Shown: positions 38,593 to 42,598 of the stretch, in pieces | Position numbering within the stretch: the stretch's first letter is position 1 | How the letters are laid out: each line of letters starts with the position of its first letter | Source: Burkholderiales bacterium | Lineage (GTDB): Bacteria; Pseudomonadota; Gammaproteobacteria; Burkholderiales; Burkholderiaceae_C | Length of the DNA stretch: 42,598 nt | Direction: 5' to 3' | Assembly: GCA_025360385.1 (NCBI GenBank) | Contig: JANYCG010000243.1 | Coordinates: 1-42,598, forward strand | The notes under the pieces: model-generated | What the model saw: the letters and a program-made list of their open reading frames with translations, nothing else | Told to the model about the DNA's origin: nothing | Databases searched by the model: none | Translations under genes and position numbers: made by a program

Positions 38593-39174
38593 CTATTTGC
38601 CGGCAGGCGCTTTGATAGTTGTATCTTTGGCGGGTGAATCTTTGGCAATCGTGTCTTTGACATTTGCGTCTTTGACATTTGCGTCTTTGGCAATAGCGTC
38701 TTTGGGAACCGCATCTTTGCCATCAGACGCCTTGCTGTATAAAAACTGGCTGATCAGGTTTTCCAGCACAACGGCTGACTGGGTGGTGCTGATGACATCA
38801 CCTGCGGCCAGGTTTTTGTCATCTGCGCCTGCTTCAATGCCAATGTACTGCTCGCCCAACAAACCGCTGGTCAGTATTTTAAGCGAGCTGTCCTTGGGAA
38901 AGTTGTAACGCTTGTCCATGGCCAATGTCACCCGCGCCTGGAAGGATTTGTCGTCAAACGCAATGCCGTCCACCCGCCCAACCACCACGCCGGCGCTTTT
39001 GACCGGTGCCTTGGGCTTGATGCCGCCAATGTTGTCAAACTTGGCCGTCACCTGGTAGTTGGACTGAAAATTCAAACTCAGCAGGTTGGCCGACTGCAAG
39101 GACAGAAACAACAAGGCAGCCGCGCCAATCAGCACAAACAGACCAACCCAGAAGTCATTGGATGAACGTTGCAT
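38593..39174 (-). CDS. mlaD: MCE-domain lipid transport protein MlaD
   Basis: This 193-residue protein has an N-terminal anchor (about 9-28) and an MCE domain (VTAKFDNIGGIKPKAPVKSAGVVVGRV, LLGEQYIGIEAG). MlaD forms a hexameric ring on MlaFE that passes phospholipid through the periplasm. The helical LENLISQFLYSK segment is followed by seven pentapeptide repeats with KD at each second and third position (about 152-186), an unusual tail. Confidence 0.94.
   Translation of the reverse strand: MQRSSNDFWVGLFVLIGAAALLFLSLQSANLLSLNFQSNYQVTAKFDNIGGIKPKAPVKSAGVVVGRVDGIAFDDKSFQARVTLAMDKRYNFPKDSSLKILTSGLLGEQYIGIEAGADDKNLAAGDVISTTQSAVVLENLISQFLYSKASDGKDAVPKDAIAKDANVKDANVKDTIAKDSPAKDTTIKAPAGK
38617..38721 (-). 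repeat. In-frame 15-bp tandem repeat in mlaD (seven xKDxx units)
   Basis: TCTTTG recurs every 15 bp seven times on the plus strand from 38624 to 38719. Two adjacent units (ACATTTGCGTCTTTG) are identical. It encodes GKDAV-PKDAI-AKDAN-VKDAN-VKDTI-AKDSP-AKDTT at the MlaD C-terminus. Confidence 0.9.
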
Positions 39175-39204
39175 AAGCGATTCCTTTAGCCGTCAATCGG
39201 GACA

Positions 39205-40002
39205 TTAAATGCTGAACATCAAGGCGGTGAGCATGAAGTCCAGCCCCAGCACCGCCAGCGACGCCACCACCACGGTGCGGGTGGTCGCACGCGACACGCC
39301 TTCGGGCGTGGGTTGGGCCTCAAAGCCCTGCACCAGGGCCACGAAGGTCACGGTAAAACCAAACACCACGCTTTTGAGCACGCCGTTGCCCACGTCTTTG
39401 AAAATATCCACGCCGCCTTGCATCTGGCTCCAAAAGGCGCCGGGGTCTATGCCGATCATCAACACCCCAACCACCCAGCCACCCACCACACCCACCGCGC
39501 TGAACACCGCCGCCAACAAGGGCATGGTGATGATGCCGGCCCAAAAACGGGGTGCCAAAATGCGCCGAACCGGGTCCACTGCCATCATCTCCATGGCGCT
39601 TAACTGTTCGCCCGCCTTCATCAAACCGATTTCAGCGGTGAGCGATGTGCCCGCGCGGCCCGCAAACAACAAAGCGGTGATGACCGGCCCCAGTTCACGC
39701 ACCAGGCTTAGAGTGACCAGCAGACCCAGCGCTTCGGACGCGCCGTAACGCTGCAAGGTGTAATACCCCTGCAAACCCAGCACAAAGCCAACAAACAGGC
39801 CCGACACCGTGATGATGGCCAGTGAATAATTGCCCAAAAAATGAATTTGATCCCGCACCAAGCCAAAACGCCGCAGCGTGGGGCCAAGCAGGCCGAGCAG
39901 GCGCACAAACAAACGCGTCGCCGCCCCTAGGTTGGCCAGCCAGGTGCGCACTGCAAAGCCGATCTCGGCAGGTGCAAAGGCTTTGAGTTTTGACGGGTTC
40001 AT
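39205..40002 (-). CDS. mlaE: Lipid ABC transporter permease MlaE
   Basis: This 265-residue inner-membrane permease belongs to the MlaE/Ttg2B family. [48 protein letters not shown] and [13 protein letters not shown] are highly conserved. It pairs with MlaF; its start overlaps the mlaF stop by 4 bp. Confidence 0.96.
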   Translation of the reverse strand: MNPSKLKAFAPAEIGFAVRTWLANLGAATRLFVRLLGLLGPTLRRFGLVRDQIHFLGNYSLAIITVSGLFVGFVLGLQGYYTLQRYGASEALGLLVTLSLVRELGPVITALLFAGRAGTSLTAEIGLMKAGEQLSAMEMMAVDPVRRILAPRFWAGIITMPLLAAVFSAVGVVGGWVVGVLMIGIDPGAFWSQMQGGVDIFKDVGNGVLKSVVFGFTVTFVALVQGFEAQPTPEGVSRATTRTVVVASLAVLGLDFMLTALMFSI

Positions 40003-40898
40003 GACGACTGACCCTTTGAATCGGTTTTGGGCAAATTTTTACCCATGAAATCATCATGCACCGATGGCCCGGGGTAATGAAACCGCACCGGCCCGTCTGG
40101 CAATGCATTCACAAATTGGTGCACCAGCGCATCCGTGCTGTGGCGCACCTCGTCAGGTGTGCCCTGCGCTGCCACTTTGCCGTTGGCCAGAATGATCACT
40201 TTGTCGGCGATATGGAAGGTCTCTTCCAGGTCGTGCGACACCACGATGCTGGTCAGCCCAAGGGTGTCATTCAACTGGCGGATGAGCCGCGCCGCCGTGC
40301 CCAGGGAAATGGGGTCCAGCCCGGCAAACGGTTCGTCGTACATGATGAGCTCTGGATCCAGCGCAATGGCCCGCGCCAGCGCCACGCGCCGTGCCATGCC
40401 GCCGGAAATCTCGCTGGGCATCAAATCCCGCGCACCGCGCAGGCCTACCGCGCCGAGTTTCATCAGGACAATGTCGCGGATCAGCGGCTCTGGCAAATCG
40501 GTGTGCTCACGCAGGGGAAAGGCGACGTTGTCAAACACGCTCAAATCCGTGAATAAGGCCCCAAACTGGAACAACATGCCCATGCGGCGGCGGGCGGCGT
40601 ACAAGCTGGTTTGGTCCAGCTTGCCGATGTCCTGGAAGGTGCTGTGCGCGGCGGGTGGCGCGTCGATGCCCGCCTGGCCTGGCACGTTGCCCTGCGGCCC
40701 CGCCAGCAGCAACTCGCCCTTCTGCGCCCTGCACTGTCCGCCAATCAGCTTGAGCACCGTGGTCTTGCCGCCACCCGACGCGCCCATCAAGGCCGTGACT
40801 TTGCCGCGCGGAATGCTTAAGGACACGCCGTCAAGAATGAGGCGCTCGCCGTACCCGAAGCTCAAATTCTGGAGTTCGACCAGCGCGTTAGAACCCAT
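39999..40898 (-). CDS. mlaF: Lipid ABC transporter ATPase MlaF
   Basis: This 299-residue ABC ATPase has Walker A GASGGGKT (39-46), the signature [16 protein letters not shown], Walker [15 protein letters not shown] and the switch region VVSHDLEET. It drives lipid transport with MlaE and MlaD. The insertion near [20 protein letters not shown] is longer than usual, and the C-terminal 40 residues ([14 protein letters not shown]) match the MlaF tail. The ATG at 40898 starts 2 nt after the mntA stop, so mntA may be co-transcribed. Confidence 0.95.
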   Translation of the reverse strand: MGSNALVELQNLSFGYGERLILDGVSLSIPRGKVTALMGASGGGKTTVLKLIGGQCRAQKGELLLAGPQGNVPGQAGIDAPPAAHSTFQDIGKLDQTSLYAARRRMGMLFQFGALFTDLSVFDNVAFPLREHTDLPEPLIRDIVLMKLGAVGLRGARDLMPSEISGGMARRVALARAIALDPELIMYDEPFAGLDPISLGTAARLIRQLNDTLGLTSIVVSHDLEETFHIADKVIILANGKVAAQGTPDEVRHSTDALVHQFVNALPDGPVRFHYPGPSVHDDFMGKNLPKTDSKGQSS

Positions 40899-40900
40899 GG

Positions 40901-41317
40901 TCAAAGCAAACGCCTCCGCTCTGCCAGAGCGCGATCGGCGTAGCCTGACGGCAGATCGGCCAGCTCGACCACATCGACCATGAACGGCAAGTTGCTGGCT
41001 TCAAAAGCATCGACCAGGTCGGTGCGCTGCACGCGTGACAGGCGCTGCGGGGCAACCAGCAGGATGTCGAGGTCTGAAAAGGGCCGAGCCCGCCCCGTGG
41101 CGCGGGAGCCGAACACCCAGGCTTGAATGGGCGCTGGCGATACCTTAGGCGATACCTTAGGCGATAAATTAGGCGGCAACATCGGAAGCGGCGACGCCGT
41201 GGAGATTGGGCCTGGCTTGGGTTGGAGGACGCGACGCAGCACCTCACGGACGGTGCCGGTTTGTGCGTCGGTCAGCTGCGGCAATGGCGCGACGGCAAGG
41301 GGCAAAGCGATGTTCAC
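40901..41317 (-). CDS. mntA: MntA-type nucleotidyltransferase antitoxin
   Basis: This 138-residue protein is a minimal nucleotidyltransferase (HI0073/MNT family). The GSX10DXD motif is complete: G70-S71 in FGSRATGRARPFSDLD, with D82 and D84, and a third acidic residue D115 in FMVDVVELAD. In characterised systems such enzymes AMPylate a tyrosine of the partner HEPN toxin and neutralise it. The N-terminus (about 1-60) is a longer, proline-rich segment with a 12-bp tandem repeat, unlike the compact family. The GTG at 41317 overlaps the hepT stop (GTGA), so coupling is likely. Confidence 0.85.
   Translation of the reverse strand: MNIALPLAVAPLPQLTDAQTGTVREVLRRVLQPKPGPISTASPLPMLPPNLSPKVSPKVSPAPIQAWVFGSRATGRARPFSDLDILLVAPQRLSRVQRTDLVDAFEASNLPFMVDVVELADLPSGYADRALAERRRLL
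41137..41172. repeat. 12-bp tandem repeat in mntA N-terminal region
   Basis: GCGATACCTTAG occurs twice (41137-41148, 41149-41160), followed by GCGATAAATTAG (41161-41172). It encodes the repeated LSPKVSPKVSP in the linker before the catalytic domain. Confidence 0.85.
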
Positions 41318-41745
41318 AGACTTTCTCCTGCCACCATGTGCTCCATGGCGGCCAGTAGACACTCGGCATCGGCCAGGAAAGCCCCCATCTCGTCTGCGAC
41401 TGCCTGCGCACGCTGCTCGCTGTAGGCATGGCTTGTGCCGTTGCGCATGTCGCGCCAGCCGCGCCACGTATCCAGCGGCATGGGCAAACCCGCATCGCTG
41501 GCCTTGCGCACCAGATCGTTAAAGCCCAGGTCTGCCACCAGGTCCGCCGCCACGGCCCGTTGCATCAGCACCCGGCGCGCCAGACGCACCGACAGCTCAT
41601 AGCTGAACTCAAAACTCTGGATGACTGCGGACCGCAAATGCGGCTTTAGCGGGTCTCCCGCATCTCGCGCCGTCCAGAACACCAGAGCCTCGCGCAACTG
41701 CGCGAGAGCGCTGCGCAGGGGCGATAGGTCGAGGGCGGAGGGCAT
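41314..41745 (-). CDS. hepT: HepT-like HEPN-domain toxin
   Basis: This 143-residue all-helical protein matches HI0074-type HEPN proteins, formerly called nucleotidyltransferase substrate-binding proteins. The motif RNGTSHAY gives R101-X4-H106-X-Y108, the RX4HXY signature of HEPN ribonuclease toxins whose tyrosine is the AMPylation site in known HepT/MntA systems. FEFSYELSVRLARRVL and AFLADAECLLAAME are consistent helices. The partner mntA overlaps its stop. A consensus promoter ends only 8 nt before the ATG, with no ribosome-binding site. Confidence 0.87.
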   Translation of the reverse strand: MPSALDLSPLRSALAQLREALVFWTARDAGDPLKPHLRSAVIQSFEFSYELSVRLARRVLMQRAVAADLVADLGFNDLVRKASDAGLPMPLDTWRGWRDMRNGTSHAYSEQRAQAVADEMGAFLADAECLLAAMEHMVAGESL

Positions 41746-41753
41746 TGCAGGAT

Positions 41754-41782
41754 TTTATAGGCAAGGCCAAGACACCGGCCAA
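41754..41782 (-). promoter_or_regulatory. Promoter of hepT-mntA (probably leaderless)
   Basis: On the minus strand TTGGCC (41777-41782) is 17 bp from TATAAA (41754-41759). With a start site 6-8 nt downstream, the mRNA would begin at or within a few bases of the hepT ATG (41745), so the transcript is probably leaderless. Confidence 0.6.
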
Positions 41783-41825
41783 TCATGGCTCAAATGCGTC
41801 GCGGTCGCATTCCCGCCAGTAATAA

Positions 41826-41843
41826 GCCCGGCCGAGGCCGGGC
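41826..41843 (-). terminator. Hairpin after the truncated secreted-protein gene
   Basis: GCCCGGC pairs with GCCGGGC across CGAG; on the minus strand TTATTA follows, a weak T tract. It could end transcription from the fragment at 41867. Confidence 0.45.
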
Positions 41844-41866
41844 AGGTGTTCAGGCCAGCAGACGAA

Positions 41867-42460
41867 TCAGCGCAAGCATTGGACAGAAATGTTGTCCATC
41901 CAAGTCGGCCCGCCCGTGGTGGTGTAAGCGGCCATGCTGGCCGTCTGCAATTCTGAAATTTTGAAATCTGCTGACAGCGCAATATTGCTTGTCACCACGT
42001 TCCCTGAGGGATCCAAGAATCGCCATTGCGCCATACCTGGAGTCAAGGTCAAGGTCGTCTTGAAAGTGCCCAATCCCAAATTGAACAATGGCGATCGCTG
42101 GTCAAAGTAATTAACGTAGGCCGCAAATGAATATAGCGGTATGTTGTTGTAAGAGGCGCGGGTTTGCCGCTGGGTGGTGGAATCGTTGTAATTCATGTCC
42201 TCCAGGCGCCAGTAATTTCCCTGGCTGTTCTTGAACTCCACAATGTTATGTTGCCCAGAACCTGATTGCGAGCGGAAGTTGTCGAATTGGATGACGACCG
42301 ATTTCACGTCCGATGGCATCGTCATGGCGGGAGAAGTGATCCACGAGCCACTGTTTGTCGCAGCACCTTCAATGCGGTTGTTTCGTACAGAGGTGACATT
42401 GCGAATGGGAGCGAAAGTCCATCCCGGAGGGGGCAGGTTGTTGTCGAACGCAAGCGACTG
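41867..42460 (-). pseudogene. Fragment of a secreted/surface protein gene without start
   Basis: An open minus-strand frame ends in TGA at 41867 and stays open back to 42538, but no ATG, GTG or TTG occurs before the internal ATG at 42325. The translation upstream of that ATG looks like genuine protein (SLAFDNNLPPPGWTF, RNNRIEGAATNSGSWI), and continues with many Ser, Thr, Asn and aromatic residues (GNYWRLEDMNYND, ITSNI-like strands), typical of beta-sandwich exported proteins. I recognise no family. The 5' part seems to have been replaced by the adjacent insertion sequence; alternatively a shorter gene of 152 residues starts at 42325. Confidence 0.45.
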
Positions 42461-42530
42461 GGATAAAGCAACTTCTTTTCTGTAAATTTCGATTTTTGGT
42501 TCAGTGGGTGTTGTGCGAGCGCGTCGGGGT

Positions 42531-42598
42531 TTAATGCTTCATGGTCAGGTAGATTTTGGCGGTCAACCACTCCTCGTCTTGTTCGGCTAACAATGCGC
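42531..42598 (-). CDS. C-terminal end of a probable IS256-family transposase (cut by window edge)
   Basis: The minus-strand frame ending in TAA at 42531-42533 reads ALLAEQDEEWLTAKIYLTMKH. Mutator/IS256 transposases commonly end with a similar A-x-L-x-EQ-x-[DE]-EW segment. Downstream, TTTACAGAAAA (42476-42486) and TTTATCCC (42460-42467) resemble IS256-type terminal sequences. Only 21 codons are visible, so the call depends on this short match. Confidence 0.45.
   Translation of the reverse strand, partial: ALLAEQDEEWLTAKIYLTMKH

Overview
The window is a core chromosomal segment of a betaproteobacterium, most probably a Comamonadaceae member near Rhodoferax or Polaromonas. This rests on protein sequences and on gene orders typical of Burkholderiales: pilBCD-coaE-zapD-yacG, secA-argJ-AAA ATPase-mutT, petABC-sspAB, and mla-yadGH-bolA-murA-his-hinT-tatABC. 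The family placement is inference; no database was searched.

Left part (1-7018, mostly plus strand): the start of rplU faces ispB across a divergent promoter region. tRNA-Pro(CGG), the type IV pilus genes pilB-pilC-pilD, coaE, zapD and yacG follow, ending in an intrinsic terminator. The minus-strand block 7063-13719 holds, in transcription order, an M23 peptidase, secA, argJ, a DUF815 ATPase and mutT. A DciA-like gene starts head-to-head with the M23 gene, followed by tRNA-Thr(TGT). Next (14264-18361, minus strand) come the cytochrome bc1 operon petA-petB-petC, with its own terminator, and sspA-sspB. mscL (plus) converges on pdxA-nif3 (minus) at a 15-bp bidirectional terminator, and a DegS-like protease gene diverges from nif3.

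Right part (22288-41745): one long co-directional minus-strand array. Read in transcription order it is hepT-mntA, mlaF-E-D-A-C-B, a YadGH-type ABC exporter, bolA/ibaG, murA, hisG-D, an FGE-fold lipoprotein-like or periplasmic protein gene, hisC-B-H-A-F-I-E, a DUF4870 membrane protein, hinT and tatA-B-C. Many junctions are 4-bp ATGA overlaps. The his genes cover nearly the whole histidine pathway using the short HisG, so a HisZ is expected elsewhere. The Mla set is complete for retrograde phospholipid transport. The Tat genes are relevant to the Rieske protein in the same window, whose signal carries a KR instead of an RR.

The right edge (41867-42598) is accessory: the last codons of a probable IS256-family transposase abut a secreted-protein fragment that lacks a start, suggesting insertional truncation.

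Most unusual points: a dispersed intergenic repeat family (four clear copies with an invariant 23-nt spacing, one supplying the mutT stop codon and one replacing the hisH leader, plus two possible in-frame copies inside coding genes); a HepT/MntA toxin-antitoxin module with intact RX4HXY and GSX10DXD motifs and a probably leaderless promoter at the head of the mla array; an FGE-fold protein without the catalytic cysteines inside the his operon; and several short in-frame or intergenic tandem repeats. No CRISPR array, prophage or recognisable novel multi-gene system is visible; the window is mainly housekeeping.
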